Source: Myxococcaceae bacterium JPH2 (GTDB taxonomy: Bacteria; Myxococcota; Myxococcia; Myxococcales; Myxococcaceae). Taken from it: a DNA stretch of 64,000 nucleotides. The translations under genes were made by a program, and so were the position numbers. The notes under the pieces are model-generated. The model saw only the letters and a program-made list of their open reading frames with translations. It searched no databases and was not told where the DNA came from. This document shows, piece after piece, positions 50,180 to 58,516 of the stretch. Positions within the stretch are counted from its first letter, which is position 1. Each line of letters opens with the position of its first letter. Location: positions 247,969 to 311,968 of the forward strand of contig JAEMGR010000010.1 in assembly GCA_016458225.1 (NCBI GenBank). Direction: 5' to 3'.

Positions 50180-51322
50180 ATGCCAAGACGCCTGAGCTGC
50201 ATCCTTTCCCTGCTGATACTCGTGGGTTGTGCGAGTCACCCGGCGAAGACGCACACGCCCATCGAGAAGCCGCACCAACCCTCATCGCCGACGACGTATC
50301 GGTTCGACGGCATCGAAGCCTTCGGCTCGCGGCGCCATTCCCAGGCGGAGCTGCTGGCGCCCTACCTCGGCGCGATGCCCGCCGAGGGCACGCTGCTGGA
50401 CATGGCGTCGAAGGACGGCGACGCGTTCATCCAGATCTTGGCGAAGGGCAAGGAGCAGCTGTTGGCGCAGTACGGCTTCGCGATGGTGCGCAACTCCGTC
50501 ACGGCCTACGAGAAGGACCGAACGCTGCGCGTCACCGTGGACGTGGTGGACCGCGAGGACGCGTGGAGGCTTCAGTACGATGCAGCCCCCACGGGCTCGG
50601 TGGCCGATCCCGCTGGGCTGCTGGCCGCCTGGACGGCGTACACGACACGCATGTGGCAGCTCGTCAAAGCGGGCGCCATTTCATCCGACGTCACGGAGCC
50701 CTGCCGTGCCTTCCATTGCTTCTACGGCCCTGGCCACCCCGAGCTGATGACGCTGGAGGAGCCCATCCTGGCGGGCGTGCCGAAGCACTTCGCGACACTC
50801 GTCCTGATGCTTCGCACGGACACGGACCCGAGCAAGCGAGAGACGGCCGCGTACCTGCTGGCCTATGGCCCCACGCGCGAAGCAGTGGCTGAAGCCTTGG
50901 TACCCGCGATGAGCGATCCGCACGAAGCGCCGCGCAACGCGGCGATGCGAGTCCTCTGGGAGCTGCAGGAGAAAGCGGACCACCCGATGGTGCCCCTCGA
51001 GAAGGTCCTGCGCGGACTCCAAGGACCACTCATCACCGACCGGAACAAGGCCGCGGGACTGCTCTCGGCCCTCGTCCACAAGGACGCCTCGGCACGCGAC
51101 CGGATCCTCCGGGAGACAGGGGACCTCCTCCTGGAGATGGCGGGCACGAAGCAGTTGGTTGAACGGAAGCCCGCGCTCGATGTGCTGCGCGCCCTGTCCC
51201 GCCAGGACTTCGGCGACGATGTCCCCGCTTGGCGCGCCTGGGTCGAAAGCACCTTGAGCGCGGGGTCGGAATCACAACCCACCCACAAAGCAGCAAATCA
51301 AGCATTAATGAGTAAACCATGA
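50180..51322 (+). CDS. lipoprotein with HEAT-like repeats
   Basis: The 380-residue protein has a lipoprotein signal, MPRRLSCILSLLILVGCASH (Cys 17). The N-terminal half (about 40-180) is an unassigned alpha/beta domain. The second half (about 220-360) has HEAT-like helices (KRETAAYLLAYGPTREAV, RNAAMRVLWELQEKAD, RNKAAGLLSALVHKDAS). The gene lies about 110 bp after the SDR and may have its own promoter. No function can be named from sequence. Confidence 0.72.
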   Translation: MPRRLSCILSLLILVGCASHPAKTHTPIEKPHQPSSPTTYRFDGIEAFGSRRHSQAELLAPYLGAMPAEGTLLDMASKDGDAFIQILAKGKEQLLAQYGFAMVRNSVTAYEKDRTLRVTVDVVDREDAWRLQYDAAPTGSVADPAGLLAAWTAYTTRMWQLVKAGAISSDVTEPCRAFHCFYGPGHPELMTLEEPILAGVPKHFATLVLMLRTDTDPSKRETAAYLLAYGPTREAVAEALVPAMSDPHEAPRNAAMRVLWELQEKADHPMVPLEKVLRGLQGPLITDRNKAAGLLSALVHKDASARDRILRETGDLLLEMAGTKQLVERKPALDVLRALSRQDFGDDVPAWRAWVESTLSAGSESQPTHKAANQALMSKP

Positions 51323-51584
51323 AGAAAGTGTGAACCGGGCGTGAGGCCCTCCCCCAGCGATTGCAGGAGTCTGCTCCTGGCAACCCACGCGGCGCTCTCC
51401 CAGTGCGGCTGCGCATGGCGAGGGCTGCGAACTCACGCTTCGGGGAACACGAATGCTTTGCAGGACTCAAGTCAGGCCCTCCTCCATCAAAGAATCACTC
51501 ACGCAGCGCCCCCAAGCATCGGGGGCGCGCGAACATGGAATGCAGCCATTGCGCTGGTGCTCGCAGACCCAACCAGGGTCCCCC

Positions 51585-53033
51585 ATGCCCGTCAGCGCGG
51601 GCCTCTCTCGAATGGTGGGGATGGTCGCCATCCTCACCCTGCTGTCCGCTTGCTCCGGCGGGCGGAGGTCCACCGATGGTGGCCTCGAACTCCCGGAGGT
51701 CGAGCTCCCCTCCACCACGGTGGGACTCAACTACGAGGCCTTCCTCACGGCGACGGGTGGCGCACCGCCTCTGCGCTACTTCCTGACGCCGCCGCCTGGC
51801 TTCTCTTTCTACACCGCGGAAGGACGACTGACGGGCTCAGGCACGGAGGCCGGCGACTACTCGCTCACCGTGACGGTGAGAGATGCATCGGGTGACGAGG
51901 ACACCCGCACGTATGCGTTGAAGGTCTGCCCCGAGCCTGAGATCTCCAATGCCACGATTCCCAGCGCCACGACTGGCGTCAATTACAAGCAGACCCTCGT
52001 CGCCACGGGGTGCGCTCCGCTGAAGTGGTCCCTGATGGAGGACGACACGCTCCCGAGCGGCTTCTCACTCTCCCAGGACGGAGTGCTGTCCGGCCTCTCG
52101 CAGGAGCGCGGCACGTATGTTCTTCACCTGCAGGCGCGAGACCCCCACGGCGTCACGTCAGAGGTGACGAAGGAGCTGGTGGTCCTCGGCCCCAACGTCC
52201 CGCTGTCGGTGGCCAATTGGAACATCGAGTGGTTCGGGGACACGCTGCATGGCCCGAGTAACGAGCCACTGCAGTTGGCCAATGCGCAGGCGGTCATCGC
52301 CAACGCGGACGTGGACTTCTGGGGTCTGGTCGAGATCGTCGACAACTCGCAGTTCAATGCCTTGAAGGCCCTGCTCCCTGGCTACGACGGCTTCCTCGCC
52401 AACGACGCTTCGCGCGTGTCGTCTGGGACATACTATTACGGGCCCGGCGACCAGAAAGAGGGCGTGCTCTATAAGTCAGACGTGGTTCAAGTTCTGCGAG
52501 CAGATGTCGTTCTCACGGACTTCCTCTACGAGTTCGCGGGGAGGCCCCCGCTGCGGGTGGACTTGCGCGTCAAGCGAGGCGACACCACGGAGGACGTGAC
52601 AGCGATCATCGTCCACATGAAGGCCGCTGCGAGTCCGGACGATTACGCGCGCAGGGTTGGCGCGGCAAATGCCCTCAAGAGTTACCTCGACGGGCAACCG
52701 ACCACTCAGCGAGCCATCGTGCTCGGCGACTGGAACGATGACGTGGACATGTCCATCACTTCCTCCTCGACTGGCCAGCCGTATGACACGCCCTATCGCA
52801 CGTTCCTCGATGACCCGAGCCGCTACACCTTCACGACCCAGGCCCTGTCACAAAGGGGAGTCGGAAGCACCGCGAGCCGCAACACCTTCATCGATCACCA
52901 GCTCGTCACCAATGAGCTGTGGGCCGACTACATGCCCGACTCGACCACGGTGCTCCACCCCAAGATTTCACAGTACAGCTCCACGACCTCCGACCATTAC
53001 CCCATCCTCAGCCGCTTCAACCTGAGACACTGA
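51585..53033 (+). CDS. lipoprotein with Ig-like domains and a DNase I-like nuclease/phosphatase domain
   Basis: The ATG at 51585 opens a lipoprotein signal (LLSAC, Cys 23). An ATG at 51612 is an alternative. Two cadherin/He_PIG-like Ig domains (about 38-115 and 120-205) precede an endonuclease/exonuclease/phosphatase fold (about 208-480). Its motifs are VANWNIEWFGD, GLVEIVDN, IVLGDWNDD and TSDHYPILSRF. The catalytic Asn, Glu, Asp-x-Asn and His residues of the family are present. It would hydrolyse extracellular nucleic acid or phosphoesters on the cell surface. The product is 482 residues. Confidence 0.83.
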   Translation: MPVSAGLSRMVGMVAILTLLSACSGGRRSTDGGLELPEVELPSTTVGLNYEAFLTATGGAPPLRYFLTPPPGFSFYTAEGRLTGSGTEAGDYSLTVTVRDASGDEDTRTYALKVCPEPEISNATIPSATTGVNYKQTLVATGCAPLKWSLMEDDTLPSGFSLSQDGVLSGLSQERGTYVLHLQARDPHGVTSEVTKELVVLGPNVPLSVANWNIEWFGDTLHGPSNEPLQLANAQAVIANADVDFWGLVEIVDNSQFNALKALLPGYDGFLANDASRVSSGTYYYGPGDQKEGVLYKSDVVQVLRADVVLTDFLYEFAGRPPLRVDLRVKRGDTTEDVTAIIVHMKAAASPDDYARRVGAANALKSYLDGQPTTQRAIVLGDWNDDVDMSITSSSTGQPYDTPYRTFLDDPSRYTFTTQALSQRGVGSTASRNTFIDHQLVTNELWADYMPDSTTVLHPKISQYSSTTSDHYPILSRFNLRH

Positions 53034-53162
53034 GCTGCGCGAATGGGACGCGCTGTCCCATCCAACACCTCGCCTCCTCGCCTCTGACCAGTCCCGTCAG
53101 GGTGCGAGGTAGGCGGAGTAGCAGTTCTCAAAGGGATCCGCCCAGGCGCGCACGGCAAAACC

Positions 53163-54170
53163 TTATCCCGGCCCTTTCGAGGACTTGAAGGAACCGAGCC
53201 GCTCCCACTGAATTCGGTGAGCGCCGAACGACCACCAGACGAACGAAACAGTTCCCTTGATGTTTTCGATGGGAACGGGTCCCCAGGCTCTCGAATCGGA
53301 ACTGTTGTCTCTGTTGTCCCCCATGACGAACACGGTGCCCTCGGGAACAACACAGCCATTGGGCTCCTGAGACCGCTGCATTCCAGCAGGGCAACCTTGA
53401 TCCGCCCCGGGAAATTCGCGGTGCATGGCGGGCTTCCTCAGGATCACATCGAAGCCGAGCCCATCAATGGATTCCCGGTGAATCACACAGCGCTCATACG
53501 TTCCGTCGGCATCGCGCTCAACCAAGCAGTCGTCCGGACGCGCGACGGAGCCAAAGGCTCGACCATCCACGACGGGAACATCATCTTGGACAGCAACAAC
53601 CTCGCCAGGGAGACCCACAATTCGCTTCACGAAGTCTTTCTCTTCATTCGGCACCTGAAACACGACGACGTCTCCACGCTGAGGGACGCCCCATGAGACC
53701 AGAGTGTGCTTGGTGAAAGGGAGTCGAAGGCCATATACACGCTTGTCGACGAGGTACAGATCGCCCAGGAGCAGCGTTGGGTTCATGCTGGAGGAGGGGC
53801 TTCGGAACGATTCGGCCCACCCAGACTTGACGCCATTGACGAGCAGGCCCCCAAGCACCCAGAAGCCCAGACACATGAGGATGGTCCTCTTTCTACTAGG
53901 AAGCGGCGAGTCGCGAGGGACACGCGAGACGAGCAACACATCGACCACAACCACCATCCAGACCGCGCTCGAAGCAATCATCCCGATGACGGGAGCGAAG
54001 AGGACCGTGAGAAGTACAGCCAAGGAAAGGGCCAAGAGCGCGGCGGCTCTGCGCGGCCTTCCGATGATGATGTGGCCAATTCCAGGAGTCGTCAGCAGAG
54101 TGGCGATCACCGCAAGAACCCTCCGGGCTCGTCCTGGGGAATAGGGGCCTGTCACGGCGTCAGTCGTCAT
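53163..54170 (-). CDS. signal peptidase I with extra N-terminal membrane segments
   Basis: The 335-residue enzyme removes signal peptides from exported proteins at the inner membrane. Catalytic Ser is in SPSSSMNPTLLLGD (Ser128). The general-base Lys is in DFVKRIVGLPGE (Lys182), followed by the GDNRDNSSDSR box. About four membrane helices precede the catalytic domain (residues 18-38, 42-58, 60-82, 95-112), more than in a simple LepB. The ATG at 54170 has no clear ribosome site. Confidence 0.85.
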   Translation of the reverse strand: MTTDAVTGPYSPGRARRVLAVIATLLTTPGIGHIIIGRPRRAAALLALSLAVLLTVLFAPVIGMIASSAVWMVVVVDVLLVSRVPRDSPLPSRKRTILMCLGFWVLGGLLVNGVKSGWAESFRSPSSSMNPTLLLGDLYLVDKRVYGLRLPFTKHTLVSWGVPQRGDVVVFQVPNEEKDFVKRIVGLPGEVVAVQDDVPVVDGRAFGSVARPDDCLVERDADGTYERCVIHRESIDGLGFDVILRKPAMHREFPGADQGCPAGMQRSQEPNGCVVPEGTVFVMGDNRDNSSDSRAWGPVPIENIKGTVSFVWWSFGAHRIQWERLGSFKSSKGPG

Positions 54171-54668
54171 TGAAAATCGTTCTATCCGACAAGCCAGCAC
54201 TTGAGAACATCGCCGGCAAGGATGGATTCGTAGCCCATCCCTTTCGAACGGGAATGACTCAGCGCCTCCAACACGCTCCAGCCTGCAATGAGCTCTTTTC
54301 CCGTCATGATGCTCGGCGCGCCGTTGATTTGAGTCGGCAGGCCCGGGCCCTATTGTCAATCAATGGCATCCCTCTGGGACGCCCGAAGCTCGCGGACCAA
54401 GACCAGGCCGAAGCGCTGCTGAACCTCGAGTCACCTGTTCTTCGCGATGGACGCCGCGCGCCCGTGGCGCAGTCCAATCTGAAATGAGCTGCGGTGCATC
54501 GGAGGGTGCCTGACGCGAACGCCCGCCGTGCCAGGGTCCACTCATGCCGGCATCTTGCGCCGCCGGAGGTCAGCACGCGTTCGCCCCCGAGGGGGCGCTT
54601 CACGAGGACCTTTCGTTTCGTCGCCACATGCCGTAGCTTGCGCGCGCTTCAGCCGTACCCAGTTCGTT
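54171..54668. other. intergenic region with no supported gene
   Basis: Short frames here, including 54170-54487 on the plus strand, lack domain signal and ribosome sites. The region probably contains the tRNA-Arg promoter and the promoter of the leftward signal peptidase. Nothing else was recognised. Confidence 0.5.
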
Positions 54669-54742
54669 GGTCCCGTAGCTCAGTTGGATAGAGCGGCGGT
54701 TTCCTAAACCGCAGGCCACAGGTTCGATTCCTGTCGGGGCCG
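54669..54742 (+). tRNA. tRNA-Arg (CCT anticodon)
   Basis: Acceptor GGTCCCG pairs with CGGGGCC (one T-G pair) and the discriminator is G. The D-arm has GCTCAGTTGGATAGAGC. The anticodon stem GCGGT/ACCGC encloses loop TTCCTAA, giving CCT. The T-arm is CACAG-GTTCGAT-TCCTGTC. No CCA is encoded. It is the leftmost edge of the phage-like region, and tRNA-Arg genes are common integration targets. Confidence 0.93.
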
Positions 54743-54751
54743 CTGCCTAAG

Positions 54752-54793
54752 GGCCGGATTTTCCTGGGGTTTTCGTCTCGGGGGAATCCGGCC
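54752..54793. repeat. 13-bp inverted repeat just after the tRNA-Arg
   Basis: GGCCGGATTTTCC (54752-54764) pairs with GGGGAATCCGGCC (54781-54793) over 13 bp with two G-U pairs around a 16-nt loop. No T-tract follows, but it could act as the tRNA's terminator or be a recombination-associated hairpin of attL. Confidence 0.5.
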
Positions 54794-54814
54794 GTAGAGA
54801 AGGCCGCTCGGGTC

Positions 54815-55072
54815 GTGGGCACCACGTGGGCAAAAGCCCCGACTGGAGCCCCTCCCGCCCCTGCATCGCTGGCGCTGGCCCCCCTGGCGGACTCATACCG
54901 AGAGTGCGTTCCTCCGGTGGCGGGTTGCCCGGCTTGTGCCGAGTCCGCGACAGTCGCCCGCGCGTGTATCCCACATGCCCTTGAGGCTGCTGTCGGGCAG
55001 CTTGCGCGCCTCGGGGTCCTGACGCCGGGGCGCCCGTCCGGGGCTCGGGATGGGTCTGGGGGTGCGTCATGA
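54815..55072 (+). CDS. small phage protein
   Basis: The 85-residue frame starts at the GTG at 54815. It ends in an ATGA overlap with the next gene at 55069, the same coupling as the rest of this operon, which is the main reason for calling it. It has a CxxC pair (VAGCPACAES) and a Cys-rich centre. No ribosome site is clear and no domain is recognised. Confidence 0.5.
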   Translation: MGTTWAKAPTGAPPAPASLALAPLADSYRECVPPVAGCPACAESATVARACIPHALEAAVGQLARLGVLTPGRPSGARDGSGGAS

Positions 55073-55371
55073 CGCGCTCAACCCGCCGGCCGGTCCTCCC
55101 GCCTCCGAGCAAAGACAGCCAAGCCCTCCGCGCCGAGCTGCGCGCCCGGATGGCAGCCCCTGTCCGGCGCGCCAACACCGCCCTGCACGACATCCGCGAC
55201 ATCCTGATGCAGGTCCAGGAGACGCTGTCCGACCGCAAGGCCATCCCCGCCAACGTCCTGACGGGCCTTGTCCTCATGGTGGATGCCCTCGCCCTCCAGG
55301 CCCAGGAGCGCGACATCGCGGACCTGGACGCCGCCCTCGAGGAGCTGACCGGAAAGGATGGTGCGCGATGA
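55069..55371 (+). CDS. small helical phage protein
   Basis: The 100-residue protein is predicted to be mostly helical (VRRANTALHDIRDILMQVQE, LTGLVLMVDALALQAQERDI). It overlaps neighbours by 4 bp at each end. No domain is recognised. Confidence 0.6.
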   Translation: MTRSTRRPVLPPPSKDSQALRAELRARMAAPVRRANTALHDIRDILMQVQETLSDRKAIPANVLTGLVLMVDALALQAQERDIADLDAALEELTGKDGAR

Positions 55372-55607
55372 GGCGCATCCTCCGGGAGTTGGACAGGCGG
55401 GTCTCCCGCAGTCTGCGCAAGGTGCTCTGCCGCGCGGCTCTCCTGTTGGACCGGGCCATCGGTGCCCTTTCTGTGCGTGAGCTGATGGCGACGGATCGCC
55501 CGCCGCGGTCCCACCCCTCCCCGCGTCTTCCTGTCTCGCAGCCGCGGCGCGGTCGCGCGCTGCGCGTCGTGCGCACCGAGTCCCCCGAGGTGCCCCGTGC
55601 CGATTGA
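55368..55607 (+). CDS. small basic phage protein
   Basis: The 79-residue Arg-rich protein (MRRILRELDRRVSRSLRKVL) overlaps its neighbours by 4 bp upstream and 11 bp downstream. It may bind nucleic acid. No domain is recognised. Confidence 0.5.
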   Translation: MRRILRELDRRVSRSLRKVLCRAALLLDRAIGALSVRELMATDRPPRSHPSPRLPVSQPRRGRALRVVRTESPEVPRAD

Positions 55608-55941
55608 GCTTTCAGAGTCCGATGTGTCGAGCGCGAGCATCGCGGCTGACCGTGCGCTGTTGCTCGGGCATGCCGACGCGGCCCTGTGTCGCGAGCTGGC
55701 TCGGTACGTCCAGGTGATGGCGCCGACCTACCGCGAGGCGCAGGTCGCGTTGCACGAAGTGGAGGGCCTGCGGAGCGACCTCGACTCCGCGGAGTGGACG
55801 AACGATGCCGCGGAGACGCGGGCCGACGAGGCAGAGGAGCGCAGCGAGCGCGAGGCTCGGCGCCGCCGGCAGGTTGAGCAGGAGGCGTGCGGCTTCGCGT
55901 TCGCGGTGGGGCTCGGATGGGGCGAGGTGTCCCGTGGCTGA
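55597..55941 (+). CDS. small coiled-coil phage protein
   Basis: The 114-residue protein starts at the GTG at 55597 and has an acidic/basic coiled-coil segment (about 60-95, TRADEAEERSEREARRRR). It overlaps both neighbours. No function can be given. Confidence 0.6.
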   Translation: MPIELSESDVSSASIAADRALLLGHADAALCRELARYVQVMAPTYREAQVALHEVEGLRSDLDSAEWTNDAAETRADEAEERSEREARRRRQVEQEACGFAFAVGLGWGEVSRG

Positions 55942-56335
55942 AGCCGTCTGGGATTACATCGACCGTCACGTGGCCGAGTTTCGGCGGGTGCAGCTCCTCG
56001 TCCGTGCCGTGCGCGGCGGACGGTTCAAGGGATGCAAGCCAAACGGGAGCTGGTGGGTCCGGTTCGGAACTGGGCGCAACGTCCGCAACGTCGTCACCCC
56101 CACGCCCATGGAGCTGGTGCTCCAGGTCGCCGTTCTCCGCTGCGGCACGTGCGGCCACAAGACGAGCGGCCACAAGGAGGCTGAGCGCGACGAGGGCACG
56201 TGCTCCACGCGCTGCGACTGCGCGCGCTCGCGGGCAGACATCGCCCGGCACCAGTCCACCGCGGCGTGGATTGCCGCCCAGGCGGGGCTGACGGAGTCCG
56301 AGGTGTTTCGCGGAATCCGTGGGGTGACGCCGTGA
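55934..56335 (+). CDS. small Cys-rich phage protein
   Basis: The 133-residue protein starts at GTG 55934. A cluster of Cys/His residues (LRCGTCGHKTSGHKEAE, GTCSTRCDCAR) suggests a zinc-binding fold of the kind seen in phage nucleic-acid proteins. It overlaps both neighbours by a few bases. Confidence 0.6.
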   Translation: MAEAVWDYIDRHVAEFRRVQLLVRAVRGGRFKGCKPNGSWWVRFGTGRNVRNVVTPTPMELVLQVAVLRCGTCGHKTSGHKEAERDEGTCSTRCDCARSRADIARHQSTAAWIAAQAGLTESEVFRGIRGVTP

Positions 56336-56505
56336 CCGTCCGGATTCAGTCGCCCGAGTGTCCGAGCACGACGCCCCCTCCGCCGCGCGCGCCGTCGTGC
56401 CCCTGCGGCGCACGCAAGCGCCAGTGCTCGGGGTGCCTCACCTGGTGGTGCGCCGCGCATCACATCCCCCACACCTGCAACCCCGCTCCTCGGGGGGAAG
56501 CGTAG
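56332..56505 (+). CDS. small zinc-knuckle-like phage protein
   Basis: The 57-residue protein starts at GTG 56332. Motif CPCGARKRQCSGC then WWCAAHHIPHTC supplies enough Cys/His for one or two zinc sites. The gap to the initiator gene is 2 bp. Confidence 0.55.
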   Translation: MTVRIQSPECPSTTPPPPRAPSCPCGARKRQCSGCLTWWCAAHHIPHTCNPAPRGEA

Positions 56506-56507
56506 TC

Positions 56508-57569
56508 ATGCGCTGGGAAGACGAACACTTCGTGAAGATTTACACGCGCGACACGGTGAACTGGCTCGCGCTCTCCTATGACGCGCGCTGCCTCTTCTTG
56601 CAGCTCGTGCGCAAGGTGGACCGCGCCGGCATTCTCACCCTCGGCCGCCACGGTCGCCGTGCCGTAGCGGTCCTGCTGGGTGCGATGGATCTCTGGCCCT
56701 CGCGCCTTGAGCCCGCCCTCCGCGAACTGGAGGAGGACGGGTGTCTCCAGGTTGAGGGAGACCGTTTGGTCATCCCCAACTTCTCGGCCGCGCAACAGGC
56801 CCGGCAGACGGACCGCGCCCGGAAGGCGGAGCAGCGCGAGCGGGACCGGGCGGACGCCATGTCCTCCGGGGCGACTGCCAGTGTGACTGGCCTGGACATC
56901 CAGGCGCAGAACAAGCGCGCTCGGTCACACGACGTCACGCCTGCGGTCACGTCCGGTCACACGGCGTCACACGACGTCACCCTTAGAAGAGACGAGACTA
57001 GACGAGAAGAGACGAGACGAGAGGAGACGAGAGGGGATCCGCGCGCAGAAGCGCGCGAGGCCCCCACCTCGCCCTCGCCTCGCCAGGGGCTGACGATGGC
57101 GCCGAGCCCCGAGCCTGCCCCCGCCAGGCACGCGGATGGCTCGCTGCCATTCGAGGCGCCGCCAGCAGCAGTGCGCGAGGAGTCTCTCCCAGACGGCCTG
57201 ATGCGCGTGCACCTGGAGGTCAAGGGCAAACCGTACACGTGGCAGCCGCACCGCGACGACACGGCCGCCCTGGCCCTGTTGGCGCGGGCGAAGGCGGACG
57301 GCGCCGGAGTGCCCGAGGTGCTCCAACGCTGGCGCCATGGGCTCGGCGCGCAGTACCGCCAGCGGTGCGACACCCTGCGCGACCTGGTCCAGCGCTGGGA
57401 GGCCAACGCGACGCCCGAGCACCGCGCCGGCACGGGTCCGCCGAGCGCCCATGCCGCAGACAAGGCCCGCCGTGCCCCCTCGCACGGCAGCACCTGGGCC
57501 AAGAGCCGCACGCCGCACGCAGTGAGCATCCCCAACCCCGACGCCCCCGAGGAGGTCCCCGCCCCATGA
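56508..57569 (+). CDS. phage replication initiator (DnaT/O-like organiser)
   Basis: The 353-residue protein has an N-terminal helix-turn-helix-like domain (MRWEDEHFVKIYTRDTVNWL, LQLVRKVDRAGILTLG, LRELEEDGCLQVEGDRLVI) used by phage replisome organisers. Its low-complexity linker (about 139-185) is encoded by a repeat-rich stretch. The C-terminal half (about 225-300) is another helical domain that would contact the DnaC-like loader encoded next. This arrangement matches lambda O, whose gene also contains the origin. The stop overlaps the loader start. Confidence 0.78.
   Translation: MRWEDEHFVKIYTRDTVNWLALSYDARCLFLQLVRKVDRAGILTLGRHGRRAVAVLLGAMDLWPSRLEPALRELEEDGCLQVEGDRLVIPNFSAAQQARQTDRARKAEQRERDRADAMSSGATASVTGLDIQAQNKRARSHDVTPAVTSGHTASHDVTLRRDETRREETRREETRGDPRAEAREAPTSPSPRQGLTMAPSPEPAPARHADGSLPFEAPPAAVREESLPDGLMRVHLEVKGKPYTWQPHRDDTAALALLARAKADGAGVPEVLQRWRHGLGAQYRQRCDTLRDLVQRWEANATPEHRAGTGPPSAHAADKARRAPSHGSTWAKSRTPHAVSIPNPDAPEEVPAP
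56924..57036 (+). other. candidate phage replication origin inside the initiator gene
   Basis: GTCAC occurs at 56924, 56934, 56946, 56956, 56966 and 56976, so spacing is 10, 12, 10, 10 and 10 bp, on one face of the helix. A purine-rich tract follows (56985-57036) made of about 4.5 imperfect 10-bp units beginning GACGAG. Iterons followed by a strand-biased repeat inside the initiator gene is the classic lambdoid origin layout, which supports an origin. Function is inferred. Confidence 0.62.
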
Positions 57570-58516
57570 CGCCCATCAACTCCATCGACCTGCCGCCCTC
57601 GGCAGACACCTGCCTCAAGGCCCGCATCATGCGCGCCGCCGCGGAGCACGCGCGCCGCCAGCGCGAGGCCGACGAGATTGTCCTCTGCGATTGCCCCGAC
57701 CTGCGCCCCGGCATCCCCCATGCCAGGACGCTCGGCGACATGGCGCGCATGGCGCACCAGGCCGAATACGAGTGCAGGCTCCAGCGGGCGGTCATCGAGG
57801 GCGAGACGCCCAACGTCCCCCGGCAACTCGCGCGCATGGGGGCCAATAAAGTGCACGTCGATGTCCTGTCGGCCGCGCCTCACAAGCAGCTCGAGCGACG
57901 CATCCCGTTGCTTGCGGCGCGGTACTGGTGGGACTCGCTTTCGCTCGATGCGCGCCACGAGTGCGAGGGGCGCCCGGCCATGCGCGCGACCCTCGCGCAG
58001 CGCATGCTTGCCCGCGGCCCGCGGCGCCCCTGGCTCGCGCTGCTCGGCGATGCCGACGCCGGCAAGACGCTCGCGGCCACGTATGGCCTGTGGCAGTGGG
58101 CGAAGGCATTCCCCTGGAACAGCCGTCCGGGTGGTGGCGTCCAGCGCCGCCCGGGGCTGTTGGTGCGCGTGCAGACGCTGGCGCGGGCCTCGGCGTGGGA
58201 CGAGATGCACGAGGAGCTGCGCGCCGCCGAAATGCTCGTGCTGGACGACTGGGGCGCCGAGCAGCTCTCCGCTACCGCGGAGGCCGCGCTCACGGAGCTG
58301 ATGGACGTCCGCTATGGCCGGGGCGCCCTCACCATCATCACCTCGCAGCTCAACTGCGCGGAGATCGCCAAGCGCTTCGACGGCGAGCGCGGCGAGGCAG
58401 GCCCGGGGCGAATCTGGCGGCGGGTCAAGGAGCGTGCGCTCGTGCTCGAAGGGGACGTCCTTTGGTCGGGCGACGTGCAGGTGCCCGGGGCCCAGTGGAT
58501 GGGGGGCGCACGATGA
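57566..58516 (+). CDS. DnaC-like helicase loader ATPase
   Basis: The 316-residue protein has a Walker A GDADAGKT (161-168), Walker B MLVLDDWGAE (about 222-231) and sensor TIITSQLN, with a C-terminal arginine segment. Proteins of this type load the replicative helicase at the origin. Coupled by a 4-bp overlap to the initiator gene and to the next gene, which fits a replication operon. Confidence 0.88.
   Translation: MTPINSIDLPPSADTCLKARIMRAAAEHARRQREADEIVLCDCPDLRPGIPHARTLGDMARMAHQAEYECRLQRAVIEGETPNVPRQLARMGANKVHVDVLSAAPHKQLERRIPLLAARYWWDSLSLDARHECEGRPAMRATLAQRMLARGPRRPWLALLGDADAGKTLAATYGLWQWAKAFPWNSRPGGGVQRRPGLLVRVQTLARASAWDEMHEELRAAEMLVLDDWGAEQLSATAEAALTELMDVRYGRGALTIITSQLNCAEIAKRFDGERGEAGPGRIWRRVKERALVLEGDVLWSGDVQVPGAQWMGGAR

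Noticed and set aside
54170-54487. 105-codon rightward frame beginning with MKIVLSDKPALENIAG
   Set aside because: No ribosome site, no domain, and it overlaps the signal peptidase start. It could be real but evidence is too thin.
54747-55640. Long leftward frame of 297 codons across the first phage genes
   Set aside because: Arg/Ser/Ala-rich with no domain, and wholly antisense to the overlapping rightward early genes with better coupling.
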